Assembly (NCBI RefSeq): GCF_002959965.1
Contig: NZ_PREV01000026.1
Location: forward strand, 906,501 to 970,500
Length of the DNA stretch: 64,000 nucleotides
Direction: 5' to 3'
Source of the DNA: Microbulbifer pacificus
GTDB taxonomy: Bacteria; Pseudomonadota; Gammaproteobacteria; Pseudomonadales; Cellvibrionaceae
The notes under the pieces were generated by a model that saw only the letters and a list, made by a program, of their open reading frames with translations, did not search any database and was not told where the DNA came from. Below, in pieces: positions 1 to 8,836 of the stretch (position 1 is the first letter of the stretch; each line of letters begins with the position of its first letter). The translations under genes and the position numbers were made by a program.

Positions 1-1
1 C

Positions 2-379
2 ACTGCGGGTGTGGCAATGCACGCCGCTAGCTGTGAAGTTCGCGCCAAAGGCTACAAGCTACAGACCTTTGACGATCTCTACGAATTTACCGATGACCCC
101 AGGCACCCGTTCCAACCCGCCACCAATCTCCCCGCCAAATACGATGTCCAGGCGTTTGTTTGGGGCTATGACAATTGCCTCGAGCGCGGCACCTGCCAGC
201 ACGGAGACCACTATTGGCTGATCAAGCGGGGCCCGGAGGAAGATTTTTCCACCTGGGTGGTCACCCCCCAGTTCCCCCGCATCACCATCGAATCCCGCTG
301 CAAGGAAAACCTGAAAGTGGGCGAGCGCTATCGTTTTTCCTTTGAGGGTGGGAAGCTGGTGGGGTTCAGCAAAAATTAA
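2..379 (+). CDS. Secreted hypothetical protein, 5' truncated by the window edge
   Basis: The frame is open to the window edge (codons for T-A-G precede the first GTG at 11), so the true start is probably outside. The visible N-terminus, small residues ending in M-H-A-A before S-C-E-V, looks like the end of a signal peptide, suggesting export. The remaining ~115 residues contain several Cys (C-E-V, D-N-C, G-T-C, S-R-C) that could form disulfides, which fits a periplasmic location. I do not recognise the family. A 12-bp perfect hairpin overlaps the stop codon. Convergent with ppk. Confidence 0.6.
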   Translation, partial: TAGVAMHAASCEVRAKGYKLQTFDDLYEFTDDPRHPFQPATNLPAKYDVQAFVWGYDNCLERGTCQHGDHYWLIKRGPEEDFSTWVVTPQFPRITIESRCKENLKVGERYRFSFEGGKLVGFSKN

Positions 380-403
380 GTCAAGAATCATTTCTTGACT
401 TAA
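376..403. repeat. Perfect 12-bp hairpin overlapping the stop codon
   Basis: TTAAGTCAAGAA (376-387) and TTCTTGACTTAA (392-403) form a 12-bp perfect stem with a 4-nt TCAT loop. It contains the TAA stop of the upstream gene. There is no T tract on the plus side, so it may protect an mRNA end or act as a weak convergent terminator rather than a classic intrinsic terminator. Confidence 0.6.
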
Positions 404-456
404 TACTGTCCGAGAAGGTGCCGCTGCCGGGCACAGCCACCTGTGTATTCACCCCA

Positions 457-2505
457 TCAAACGTCCCGCTTTTTCAGATACCGGTAAATGGCGTCCTGTG
501 AGCGCACATTGCGCTTGCTGTTGCGGTTGGCAATCCGGCTGTTGCTCTGGTCCGCATCCATCACCCGCGCTTTCTGGTTGTCCTGCCACTGCAACTCAAG
601 AATATCCAGCACGGTTTTGCGGTGTTCCGTTGACAGCAAGGGAAAGGTCACCTCCACCCGATGGTCGAGGTTTCTCGTCATCAGATCTGCGGAAGACAGA
701 TACACCTGCTGCTCACCACCATTGTGAAACGCGTAAATCCGGGCGTGTTCGAGGAACTTGTCCACCAGGCTGATGACTTCAATGTTGTCGGAAACGCCCC
801 GGGTCTGGCACACCAGTGCGCACATGCTGCGCACGATGATACGCACCCGCACACCCGCGTCGCCCGCACGGTACAGGCGCTCGATCACTTCCGAATCCAC
901 AAGATTGTTGCACTTGATAAAAATATCCGCGGGCTTGCCGGCGACCGCCGCGGAAATTTCGCGATCGATGGCGGCGAGCAGGTTTGGCCGATTGGTGTGA
1001 GGAGAAACCCAGATATGGTGGTAATCCGGTTGTAAGTGAGACTGTTTGATGAAGTCGAAGACGCGGTAGGCGTCTTCACCGAGTTTACTGTCGCTGGTCA
1101 GCAGGCTGAAGTCGCAGTAAAAGCGCGCGGTGCTTTCGTTGAAATTGCCAGTGCCGAAGTGGCTGTAATAGCGCGCATGGCCATCTTCTTCGCGCACGAT
1201 GGAAATGAGTTTGCAGTGCACCTTGAGGCCGGGCACTCCGTAGATAACATCCACCCCCGCATCGCTCAGCTCGCTGGACCAGTGCAGGTTGGCCTGCTCA
1301 TCAAAGCGCGCCTGTAATTCCACCACCGCGGTTACCTGCTTCTGGTTGCGCACCGCGTTGACCAGTGCGGCGACCACACGGGAGTTTTTCGCCACCCGGT
1401 ACAGGTTGATGCGTATTTCACGCACCTTGGGATCAATGGCGGCGGAGGCCAGCAGCTTGGTGATCACGCGAAAGTCGTGGTAGGGGTAATAGCAGAGGCG
1501 ATCGCGCTCCCGCAGCCAGGCAAAAATATTGGCGCTGTCCGGCAGCGTCGGCAGCGGACTGATTCGACGATAGGTGTGCTGGCGACTGTCTGCCGGAAAG
1601 CTCATGAAGTCTTTTGAGTTGTGGTAGCGGCCACCGGGTGTGAAGCTGTCGTAGCTTCCCATCTTCAGTTTTTTCTTGATCAGCTGAATCAGTGCCTCGG
1701 GCATGGTGGAGTCGTACACCAGGCGCACCGGCTCCGCCTGCTTGCGTTTTTTCAGGGATTTCGCCACCCGGTCAACAATGTTCTGCGTCACATGCTCACC
1801 GAGTTCCAGCTCCGCATCACGGCTGATCTTGAAGGTGTAGGCAGACGCTTTTGCGATTGGCATGACATAGCGGAACACATCCACCAGACAGGCACGAATT
1901 ACGTTGTCGAGCACGATGTAGACCTTCTCGTGCTTTTTCTCCCGGTGCGGGATGGCGATGAAACGGGGCAGAATGTCCGTGGGGATTTCCAGCGCCGCAA
2001 AGCGCAGCGTGCCGTCTTCCAGTTCAAGATAGATACCGAAGTAAATGCTCGCTTCATTCAACAGCGGCATGGTTTCTCGGTCATCGATGAAAAATGGCTC
2101 GAGTTCAGGCAGTACCTCGCGGCGGAAAAACTCCTCGACGTAGGCAAACTGGCCGGGCGTGAGTTGGCGCTCGTTGATCAGGTGGATATTGTGCCGCCCG
2201 AGATCCTTGAGGACCTTGCCGTACGCGTTGCCAAAGCGTGCCTGCAACCGCAGCACTTTTTCGTTGATGTTCCCCAGCAGTTCACCAAACTGCTCCTTCT
2301 GACTGCTGCCCTTGGCAAAGGTGGCCAGGCGCCGCACATCCGCCACGCGTACGCGGTAGAATTCATCCAGATTGTTGGAAAAGATGCCGAGAAAGCGTAC
2401 CCGCTCAATAATGGGCACACTCTCGTCTTCCACTTCCTGCAGGACCCGGGCGTTGAACGAGAGCCAGCTCAGCTCTTTGGGGTACAGGGGAATGTCTTTT
2501 GCCAT
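457..2505 (-). CDS. ppk1: Polyphosphate kinase 1
   Basis: Reversibly polymerises the gamma-phosphate of ATP into polyphosphate. The N-terminal Y-P-K-E-L-S-W-L-S-F-N motif and S-N-N-L-D-E-F-Y are typical of the family. The two active-site histidines are visible: His430 in K-V-H-C-K (the autophosphorylated one in E. coli) and His449 in H-F-G-T-G-N-F-N-E. I chose the ATG at 2505 (682 aa, close to the 688 aa of E. coli) because homologous sequence begins there. The open frame extends upstream to a TTG at 2598 (713 aa), but those 31 residues look unlike the family. Divergent from ppx, so synthesis and degradation genes share a ~174-bp control region. Confidence 0.95.
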   Translation of the reverse strand: MAKDIPLYPKELSWLSFNARVLQEVEDESVPIIERVRFLGIFSNNLDEFYRVRVADVRRLATFAKGSSQKEQFGELLGNINEKVLRLQARFGNAYGKVLKDLGRHNIHLINERQLTPGQFAYVEEFFRREVLPELEPFFIDDRETMPLLNEASIYFGIYLELEDGTLRFAALEIPTDILPRFIAIPHREKKHEKVYIVLDNVIRACLVDVFRYVMPIAKASAYTFKISRDAELELGEHVTQNIVDRVAKSLKKRKQAEPVRLVYDSTMPEALIQLIKKKLKMGSYDSFTPGGRYHNSKDFMSFPADSRQHTYRRISPLPTLPDSANIFAWLRERDRLCYYPYHDFRVITKLLASAAIDPKVREIRINLYRVAKNSRVVAALVNAVRNQKQVTAVVELQARFDEQANLHWSSELSDAGVDVIYGVPGLKVHCKLISIVREEDGHARYYSHFGTGNFNESTARFYCDFSLLTSDSKLGEDAYRVFDFIKQSHLQPDYHHIWVSPHTNRPNLLAAIDREISAAVAGKPADIFIKCNNLVDSEVIERLYRAGDAGVRVRIIVRSMCALVCQTRGVSDNIEVISLVDKFLEHARIYAFHNGGEQQVYLSSADLMTRNLDHRVEVTFPLLSTEHRKTVLDILELQWQDNQKARVMDADQSNSRIANRNSKRNVRSQDAIYRYLKKRDV

Positions 2506-2679
2506 ACTCTCTGCTGCTTTTTCTGCAAATTGTTCACCATTTCCCGGCATCTGCGGAGAGACGTGGTCAACGAATACTGCGGCTTCTATGGTTTTCAAGT
2601 TTATATGGACACACTGGTGGCAATCTGATGGCTGCGCAGTTTGCTACATTTTTGTTTCAGATATTTGACAAGCAAAAAC

Positions 2680-4170
2680 ATGACAAGTGATAACAACGCC
2701 GACGCCAATCCCCCGCGCTACGCCGCACTGGATCTGGGCTCGAACAGCTTCCACCTATTGTTAGCAGAATTCCGTGACCAACGCATGGTCCGCCTGCATA
2801 CCGACCGCGCCATGGTAAGACTCGCAGAAGGCCTCGACAGAGAACGCAACCTGGCACCGGAGGTAGCGGAGCGGGCGCTGGAGGCCCTGCGACGGTTTGC
2901 GCCGGTGATCCAGGGGCTGCCCGCGGACAATGTGCGCATCGTCGGCACCAATACCCTGCGCCTGGCCAGCACCCAGGCGGATGGATTTCTGGAGGCGGCG
3001 GAAGCCATTCTCGGCGCCCCCATCGAGATCATTTCCGGGGTCGAAGAGGCGCGCCTGATCTATTCCGGCGTGATGGCCGCGGCGGAAGGTCCGCCGCGTC
3101 TGCGCTGTGTGGTGGATATTGGCGGCGGCTCCACGGAACTGGTGCGCGGTGTGGAGAGCCCCCGCCAGTTGCAGAGCGTGAACATGGGCTGTGTGGCGTT
3201 TAACCGCCGTTTTTTCGACGACGGCAAAATCGATGCCGGCAAGCGCAATAATTTCGTGCGCGCCCGTCGCGCCGCCCAGGCAGAACTGCAGGAATTACAA
3301 CATATTGCCGATGAGGCGCTGGTGATTGGCGCCTCCGGCACCATCAAGTCGGTGGCGCGGGTACTCAACAACGGCGAACTTCTGCCGATTCATCGCAAGG
3401 ATCTGGACAAGCTCGCGGACCGGGTGGCCGGCTGCAGGACCGTGGACGCCATCGATCTGCCGAATCTCGAGCCGCAGCGCCGCCCGGTGTTTGCCGCCGG
3501 CCTCGCAATTCTGCACGGTATATTCCGCGAGCTGGATATTGAGGTCATGCACATATCTCCCTACGCCATCCGCGAAGGTATCGTTCACGACCTGGCCGGC
3601 CGCGCCCACGGCGGCGACCGCCGCGCCGACACCGTGGCCAACCTGATGGAGAAAGGGGAAATCGACCGCAATCAGGCCAGGCGCGTCGCCAGCACCGCGC
3701 TGCAATTCTTTGCTCAGTTGAACCCGCATTCCATGATGAGCCAGCGCCGCCTTTTGCGCTGGGCCGCGGATCTGCACGAAATCGGTCTCGCCCTCTCACA
3801 CAGCAGTTTCCGCAAGCTGGGTGCCTTCATGATTGAACACGCAGATATGGCGGGTTTCAGCCGCAGCGAACAGGAAAACCTCGCCTACCTGGTGCGCAAT
3901 CAGCGTGGGGATATCAAGGCGGTGCAGGAACACTACGGCTTTCACCCCAACAACGATCTGCTGTTGTGCCTGCGCCTGGCCTGCATTGTGCACCGCGACC
4001 ACGTCGACCGTGGCATTGACGGCCTCACCCTGTCGGCCGACGGTCCGGGCTACCGGCTGGGTATCCCCGGTCAGTGGCTGTACCAGTATCCCGCCATCGA
4101 AGACCTGCTGGAGCTGGAAGTCGAATGCTGGGCGGACAAGAACATCAAACTGACACTAGGTAACCCGTGA
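2680..4170 (+). CDS. ppx: Exopolyphosphatase / Ppx-GppA phosphatase
   Basis: Hydrolyses terminal phosphates of polyphosphate (Ppx) and possibly pppGpp. The ASKHA-fold phosphate loops are visible: A-A-L-D-L-G-S-N-S-F-H near the N-terminus, then V-D-I-G-G-G-S-T-E and G-A-S-G-T-I-K-S. The C-terminal ~200 residues form the HD-like region with R-R-L-L-R-W-A-A-D-L-H-E-I-G. ATG at 2680 gives 496 aa; a TTG 13 codons upstream is also in frame but adds an atypical hydrophobic tail. Its stop overlaps selO by 4 bp (GTGA), suggesting translational coupling. Choosing Ppx over GppA rests on length and the neighbouring ppk1. Confidence 0.93.
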   Translation: MTSDNNADANPPRYAALDLGSNSFHLLLAEFRDQRMVRLHTDRAMVRLAEGLDRERNLAPEVAERALEALRRFAPVIQGLPADNVRIVGTNTLRLASTQADGFLEAAEAILGAPIEIISGVEEARLIYSGVMAAAEGPPRLRCVVDIGGGSTELVRGVESPRQLQSVNMGCVAFNRRFFDDGKIDAGKRNNFVRARRAAQAELQELQHIADEALVIGASGTIKSVARVLNNGELLPIHRKDLDKLADRVAGCRTVDAIDLPNLEPQRRPVFAAGLAILHGIFRELDIEVMHISPYAIREGIVHDLAGRAHGGDRRADTVANLMEKGEIDRNQARRVASTALQFFAQLNPHSMMSQRRLLRWAADLHEIGLALSHSSFRKLGAFMIEHADMAGFSRSEQENLAYLVRNQRGDIKAVQEHYGFHPNNDLLLCLRLACIVHRDHVDRGIDGLTLSADGPGYRLGIPGQWLYQYPAIEDLLELEVECWADKNIKLTLGNP

Positions 4171-5651
4171 CCAAATCCGATTTCCAGCCCCTGGAGCGGC
4201 TGACCCTTAAGCACCACTACGCCGACCTCGGCCCGGTCTTTGGAACCCCGGTCCAGCCTACTCCACTGCAAAACCCGCATACCATCCACGTCAATCCGGC
4301 GGTATTGGCACTGCTGGGCATCGCCCCACAGGAGGCACAGAACCCGGACTGGGCGCTGTTGGGCAGCGGGGCCAGGCTGTTCCGGGGCAGCGTGCCCTTC
4401 TCCATGAAATATACCGGTCACCAGTTCGGCAGCTACAACCCCGAGCTCGGCGACGGGCGCGCGCTGTTACTGGGGGAAATCGAACGCGACGGCAAACACT
4501 GGGATCTGCATCTGAAGGGCGCGGGCCAGACCCCCTACTCCCGCTTCGGTGATGGCCGCGCGGTACTGCGTTCCACCATCCGCGAATATCTCGCCGGCGA
4601 GGCTCTGACGGCGCTGGGTATTCGCAGTACCCGCGCGCTGTGCATTGTTGGCAGCCGGGAACCGGTGGCGCGGGAGAAACTGGAAACCGGTGCGGCGCTG
4701 ATCCGCGTGGCGCGCAGCCATATCCGCTTCGGGCATTTCGAGTACCTGTTTTACACCCGCCAGTTGGATGCGCAGCACAAGCTGGTGGAATTTGTGTGCG
4801 CGCAGTTTTTGCCGGAGGTCGCGGATAAGTCGGTGCAGGAGCAGGCGGAGGCGCTGTTGCGGTTTACGGTAAAGCGCAGTGCGGAACTGGTGGCCGGCTG
4901 GCAGTCGGTGGGGTTCGCCCATGGCGTTCTGAATACGGACAATATGTCGATCATTGGGGATTCATTTGATTTCGGCCCTTATGGTTTTCTGGACGACTAT
5001 GAGCCAGGCTTCATCTGCAACCATTCGGATCACACGGGACGCTACGCGTTTGATGCGCAGCCGGGTGTGGTGCTGTGGAATTTGAATGCACTGGCCCATG
5101 CATTTTCTTCGCTGCTGGATATCGAGACGCTGAAAGATTGCCTGGGGCAATATCAGCCGTTGCTGATCGAATGTTATGCCGGTCTTATGCGGCGCAAACT
5201 CGGGTTGGCCACGGAAGACGACGGCGATCAGCAGTTGTGTGCGGATCTGATGACGTTGCTGGAATCCGGACAGGTGGATTACTCGCTATTTTTTCGTGCA
5301 CTCAGCCGGTATTTTGGGGAGCGGCCGGCCACTTCACTGGAGGAGCTTGTTTCCCCCTCCCAGCACGGCGCTCTGGGAAACTGGCTTTCGCGCTACGACC
5401 AACGGTTACAGAAAGAGCGCCAATCTCCGGAGGAGCGCTGCCGGAATATGTTGCGGACGAACCCCAAGTTTGTGTTGCGGAATTATCTGGCGCAGCGGGT
5501 GATTGAGGCGGCTGAGTCTGGAGATTTCCAGCCTTTACATACGTTTTTTGATTTGTTGCAGACGCCTTTTGAGGAGCATCCGGGGTTTGAGACTTGGGCG
5601 GCGGCGCCGTCGGAATCGGGCAAACATTTGCCCATCAGTTGTTCGTCTTGA
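4167..5651 (+). CDS. selO: Protein adenylyltransferase SelO (YdiU family)
   Basis: Pseudokinase-fold enzyme that transfers AMP from ATP to Ser/Thr/Tyr of target proteins; linked to redox stress in other bacteria. Motifs: F-S-M-K-Y-T-G-H-Q-F-G, L-H-L-K-G-A-G-Q-T-P-Y-S-R, R-S-T-I-R-E-Y-L, then H-G-V-L-N-T-D-N-M-S and D-F-G-P-Y-G-F, the catalytic/metal region. The protein ends in C-S-S; Cys is the third residue from the end, where animal SelO carries selenocysteine. 494 aa is normal. GTG start overlaps the ppx stop by 4 bp, so it is probably co-translated with ppx. Confidence 0.95.
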   Translation: MTKSDFQPLERLTLKHHYADLGPVFGTPVQPTPLQNPHTIHVNPAVLALLGIAPQEAQNPDWALLGSGARLFRGSVPFSMKYTGHQFGSYNPELGDGRALLLGEIERDGKHWDLHLKGAGQTPYSRFGDGRAVLRSTIREYLAGEALTALGIRSTRALCIVGSREPVAREKLETGAALIRVARSHIRFGHFEYLFYTRQLDAQHKLVEFVCAQFLPEVADKSVQEQAEALLRFTVKRSAELVAGWQSVGFAHGVLNTDNMSIIGDSFDFGPYGFLDDYEPGFICNHSDHTGRYAFDAQPGVVLWNLNALAHAFSSLLDIETLKDCLGQYQPLLIECYAGLMRRKLGLATEDDGDQQLCADLMTLLESGQVDYSLFFRALSRYFGERPATSLEELVSPSQHGALGNWLSRYDQRLQKERQSPEERCRNMLRTNPKFVLRNYLAQRVIEAAESGDFQPLHTFFDLLQTPFEEHPGFETWAAAPSESGKHLPISCSS

Positions 5652-5700
5652 GCCGGGCTTTCGTGGTCCGCTTTATTCTCGGTGTGTGGCGGCGGATCAC

Positions 5701-5793
5701 TGGGCATTGGTTTTCGAAACCGCTGTGAATACATCCCTGTACGCTGCGTCGGCGACGTCCCTGTCGCCGACGCTTTCGAAAACCAATACCCAG
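5701..5793 (+). repeat. Long palindromic intergenic repeat, copy A
   Basis: Outer arms 5701-5722 and about 5771-5792 are near-perfect inverted repeats. Inside are the family signature GCTGTGAATACATCCCTGTA and an inner 11-bp hairpin GCGTCGGCGAC / GTCGCCGACGC (5746-5756 / 5763-5773) with loop GTCCCT. The left flank (GGCGGCGGATCAC) and right flank (CACTCCGCCTTCGC) are also shared with other copies. It fills the space downstream of selO. Confidence 0.8.
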
Positions 5794-5888
5794 CACTCCG
5801 CCTTCGCTTTGAAGTTCAGCACTTCGTTAGCAGACAGCGAACGTTCTTTTCGGGTCTTTTAGAAAACTGAACTATCCGATAAGGCGCC

Positions 5889-5990
5889 GATACCGGGGAC
5901 AGCCTTGCCAGACCTTCCGCGAGAGGGACCTCGCGGAAGAGCCCCCATGGATGGGTTCACGGCGTGTCTGGCAAGGCTGTCCTCGGTAGC
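5889..5990 (-). repeat. Long palindromic intergenic repeat, copy F
   Basis: Arms 5891-5913 and 5966-5988 pair over 23 bp with one mismatch. An inner 9-bp hairpin TTCCGCGAG / CTCGCGGAA (5915-5923 / 5930-5938) has loop AGGGAC, the reverse complement of the copy A loop. A shortened G-G-A-T-G-G-G-T-T-C-A-C segment stands where other copies have the longer signature. With copy A it occupies most of the 372-bp gap between selO and the xylanase gene. Confidence 0.75.
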
Positions 5991-6023
5991 GGTGCTGCCA
6001 CGAGGTCCGCTACAACGCACTCT

Positions 6024-7223
6024 TCAACTGGACTTGGAAAAACCCTTTAGTCCAGCAACAGCGTAATAAGCCTTCTTTGGCTCACCTTCCCGATCAAAAA
6101 TCAGCGGGTAGTTGGTCCGCCCAACCACAGGCCAATCGTTCTTCCACGATTCCGCATCCGTAGTCCCCCACAGTGAAACCCGACGGACCTTGTCCCGGTG
6201 CTTCAGGAAAAGCTTGAACAGGGATTCATACCGCGCCGCCAGTTCATCGACGAGTTTTTCCGGCAACTGCTCGGGAAAAGGATTGAGTTCTTCCGAATAG
6301 GCAAAGTTGGTAGAGATCTCCGCGCCCATGTAATCGTAGGCCTTGGGCAGTACATCCACATCCAGTTCGGTGATATGCACATTGAGGCCAGCGGCGGCGA
6401 TGGTCTCTATGCTGGCTTCCACTTCGGCAATGGCGGGTTCGCGCAAGTGAACATGGGCCTGCATACCGACACCGTCTATCGGCATACCCTGCCTGCGAAA
6501 TTTCGCGATCTGCGCCAAAGCAAAATCCCGCTTCGCCGGGCTTGTCATGTTGTAGTCGTTGTAGAGAAGCTCTGCATTCGGGTCGACTTCGCGGGCGAGA
6601 TGGAAGGCGCGGGGAAAATAATTTTCACCGAGGGCGTTGTACCAGTGGCTCTCGCGCCACTGGCCATTGTCGGTGACCGCCTCGTTCACCACATCCCACG
6701 CCTGAATTTTGCCGCGGTAACGCCCGGCCAGTGTGGCGATATGGGCTTCCATGGCCAGCTCGATCTCTTTGCGTTTGCGCAAACGTCCGTGCGCATCGAC
6801 GAAGACCGTCTCCGGCATCTGCGAGTGCCATACCAGGGTGTGACCAATGGTGTACATCTGGTGGCGCTGACCAAAGTCCACCAAGTGGTCCGCTCGCTGC
6901 CAGTCCCAGGTATCCGCCTGCGGATGGACCTCCTCCCACTTCATCGCGTTTTCCGCGGTGACGGCGCTGAACTCGCGGGCGACCAGTGACTCAAGGCCCG
7001 GGTTCTGTGCACGCAGGGTGGTGTTGGAAAGTGCGGTGCCTACCTTAAAGTCTTTGGCAAACAGAGTTCCCAGGCCCGGCGCCGGGGGTTGCGGCTGGCC
7101 ACTGAGCGCTTCCGCCAGCAGTTGCCGCGGGCTGGCGCTGCCCAAAACCAGGCCGACGCCGGCTGCGGTAAAGGCGCTGCGTAGAAACTGTCTCCGCGCT
7201 CCGTTCATCATCGCTTTTTTCAT
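6024..7223 (-). CDS. Tat-exported GH10 endo-1,4-beta-xylanase
   Basis: Cleaves internal beta-1,4 bonds of xylan. The N-terminus carries a twin-arginine signal (R-R-Q-F-L-R-S followed by a hydrophobic stretch), so it is probably exported folded. Catalytic acid/base is Glu181 in W-D-V-V-N-E-A and the nucleophile Glu286 in I-T-E-L-D-V-D-V, both standard GH10 sites. The protein is a single ~350-residue GH10 domain without a visible carbohydrate-binding module, so it may act on short xylo-oligosaccharides in the periplasm or at the cell surface. ATG at 7223 has G-G-T-G-G-G-A upstream. Divergent from the xyloside transporter. Confidence 0.93.
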   Translation of the reverse strand: MKKAMMNGARRQFLRSAFTAAGVGLVLGSASPRQLLAEALSGQPQPPAPGLGTLFAKDFKVGTALSNTTLRAQNPGLESLVAREFSAVTAENAMKWEEVHPQADTWDWQRADHLVDFGQRHQMYTIGHTLVWHSQMPETVFVDAHGRLRKRKEIELAMEAHIATLAGRYRGKIQAWDVVNEAVTDNGQWRESHWYNALGENYFPRAFHLAREVDPNAELLYNDYNMTSPAKRDFALAQIAKFRRQGMPIDGVGMQAHVHLREPAIAEVEASIETIAAAGLNVHITELDVDVLPKAYDYMGAEISTNFAYSEELNPFPEQLPEKLVDELAARYESLFKLFLKHRDKVRRVSLWGTTDAESWKNDWPVVGRTNYPLIFDREGEPKKAYYAVAGLKGFSKSS

Positions 7224-7318
7224 GTTCCCACCTTACTTATTCTTCTGTTTGTTTTTTAACCTGACCAGAACAATACAGTAGCGGGAGCAAAATGCTAGAC
7301 AGCCCTCGCCGCTGTGTT

Positions 7319-7335
7319 ATAGTCACTCAGACTAT
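7319..7335. promoter_or_regulatory. Inverted repeat in the xylanase/transporter divergent promoter
   Basis: ATAGTC - ACTCA - GACTAT is a perfect 6-bp inverted repeat with a 5-bp spacer, 75 bp before the transporter ATG and 96 bp before the xylanase ATG. Position and symmetry suit a repressor or activator site. Assignment to the nearby Nudix-fold regulator is a guess. Confidence 0.35.
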
Positions 7336-7409
7336 TAATATTGCTCGGCGAAAGCCAGTATAAAAAAATCAATATAAAGCCAATAACAATAACGAATGAG
7401 AGAAACACC

Positions 7410-8801
7410 ATGCGCACATCCCGCATTGGCATCCGTGAGAAGATCGGTTATGGCCTGGGCGATACCGCCAGCAATATCGTGTTCCAGGTGGTCATCAATT
7501 TCCTGCTGGTTTTTTACACCGACGTGTTCGGCATCTCCGCCGCCGCCGCGGGTACCCTGCTGCTGGTGGTGCGGATCTTTGACGGCATCACCGATCCGCT
7601 GGTGGGTGGTATGGCAGACCGTACCCGCTCGCGCTGGGGACGCTACCGCCCCTATCTGCTGTTGATGGCTCTGCCCTATGCGGGTCTCGCAGTGCTGGCG
7701 TTTACCACCCCGGATCTCGGGGAAAACGGCAAGCTGGTGTATGCCTACATCACCTACACCCTGCTGATGACCGTCTATACCGCCATCAACATCCCCTACT
7801 CCGCTCTGGGTGGGGTGATTACCGAAGACACTACCGAGCGCGCGTCTATCCAGTCCTACCGTTTCGCCATGGCCATGGTCGGTGGTGCGCTGGTGTCAGC
7901 GCTGACCCTGCCGCTGGTGAACCTGCTCGGTCAGGGCGACAAGGCCTTCGGTTACCAGATGGCGATGGCGGTAATGGCCGCGATTGCCGCACTGTGCTTT
8001 TTTATCTGTTTCTGGAGTACCCGCGAGCGGGTTGCGCCTGAAATGGCCACCGAACCCAAGGGCAGCATCGCGAAAAATTTTGCAGCGGATTTTTTCAATC
8101 TGTTTCGCAACAGCCAGTGGGCGGTTATTGCCATCGCCACCTTCTTTCTGCTGGTGCTGGTCGCCATGCGCGGCGCGGTCACACCTTTCTACGTGACCTA
8201 TTACTTCCAGTCGGAAAATCTGGTGAGTCTGTTCGTCACCCTGCCCATGCTGGCCGGCGTGGCGGGTGCGGTGAGCACCAACTTTCTGACCAAGCGTTTC
8301 TGCAAGGTGCGCCTGTTCAACTGGTCGATGATTGGAGTAATCCTCACCCATGCCGTGCTGCTGCCGCTGGGGCGCGATCAGGTGTACCTGGCACTGGCCC
8401 TCGCCATGGCCGCAAACTTCGTGCACATGATCGCCATTCCACTGATTTTCTCCATGGTGCCCGACACGGTGGACTGGTTTGCCCGCAAGGGACACCCGAA
8501 AAAAATGGCCATGGCCTACTCCGGACATCTGATGGCACTGAAGCTCGGCCTCGCCTTCGGTGGCGCCTGCGCCGGCTGGCTGCTGGGCTACTTCGACTAT
8601 GTACCGAACGCCGAACAGAGCGAGCGCACCCTCGACGGCATCGTACTGATCTACGCCGCGGGCCCGGTAGTGTGCACCCTGATCACGATGGCTGTGTTCC
8701 GCTACTACCGGCTCACCAATACTTTTTTGACCACGGGCGCAGGTGAGGATGAACAAAGCGCGGCCGAGGCTACCGCTGCCGTAAATGCGGCCTCCCACTG
8801 A
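7410..8801 (+). CDS. GPH-family MFS sugar:cation symporter (xyloside transporter)
   Basis: A 463-aa, ~12-helix inner-membrane protein of the glycoside-pentoside-hexuronide family, related to MelB and XynT/XylP. Family motifs: the N-terminal E-K-I-G-Y-G-L-G-D-T-A-S-N region and D-P-L-V-G-G-M-A-D-R-T-R-S-R-W-G-R-Y-R-P in the first cytoplasmic loop. ATG at 7410 was chosen because the family start (R-T-S-R-I-G-I-R-E-K) follows and a GAGAG ribosome site precedes it; a 23-codon extension is open but atypical. The beta-xylosidase gene starts 35 bp downstream, so the pair likely imports and hydrolyses xylo-oligosaccharides. Confidence 0.9.
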   Translation: MRTSRIGIREKIGYGLGDTASNIVFQVVINFLLVFYTDVFGISAAAAGTLLLVVRIFDGITDPLVGGMADRTRSRWGRYRPYLLLMALPYAGLAVLAFTTPDLGENGKLVYAYITYTLLMTVYTAINIPYSALGGVITEDTTERASIQSYRFAMAMVGGALVSALTLPLVNLLGQGDKAFGYQMAMAVMAAIAALCFFICFWSTRERVAPEMATEPKGSIAKNFAADFFNLFRNSQWAVIAIATFFLLVLVAMRGAVTPFYVTYYFQSENLVSLFVTLPMLAGVAGAVSTNFLTKRFCKVRLFNWSMIGVILTHAVLLPLGRDQVYLALALAMAANFVHMIAIPLIFSMVPDTVDWFARKGHPKKMAMAYSGHLMALKLGLAFGGACAGWLLGYFDYVPNAEQSERTLDGIVLIYAAGPVVCTLITMAVFRYYRLTNTFLTTGAGEDEQSAAEATAAVNAASH

Positions 8802-8836
8802 ACCGATTGCGATTTAAGGATGTGACGAAAGACGTG

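Noticed and set aside
1621..2628. 335-codon plus-strand frame opposite ppk1
   Set aside because: Antisense to conserved ppk1, no recognisable domain.
5640..5651. Selenocysteine in SelO
   Set aside because: The position holds a Cys codon followed by Ser-Ser and a normal TGA stop; no SECIS-like need.
5503..5862. 119-codon frame over the selO end and repeat copy A
   Set aside because: Runs through the palindromic repeat; similar frames recur in other copies, so it is repeat sequence, not a gene.
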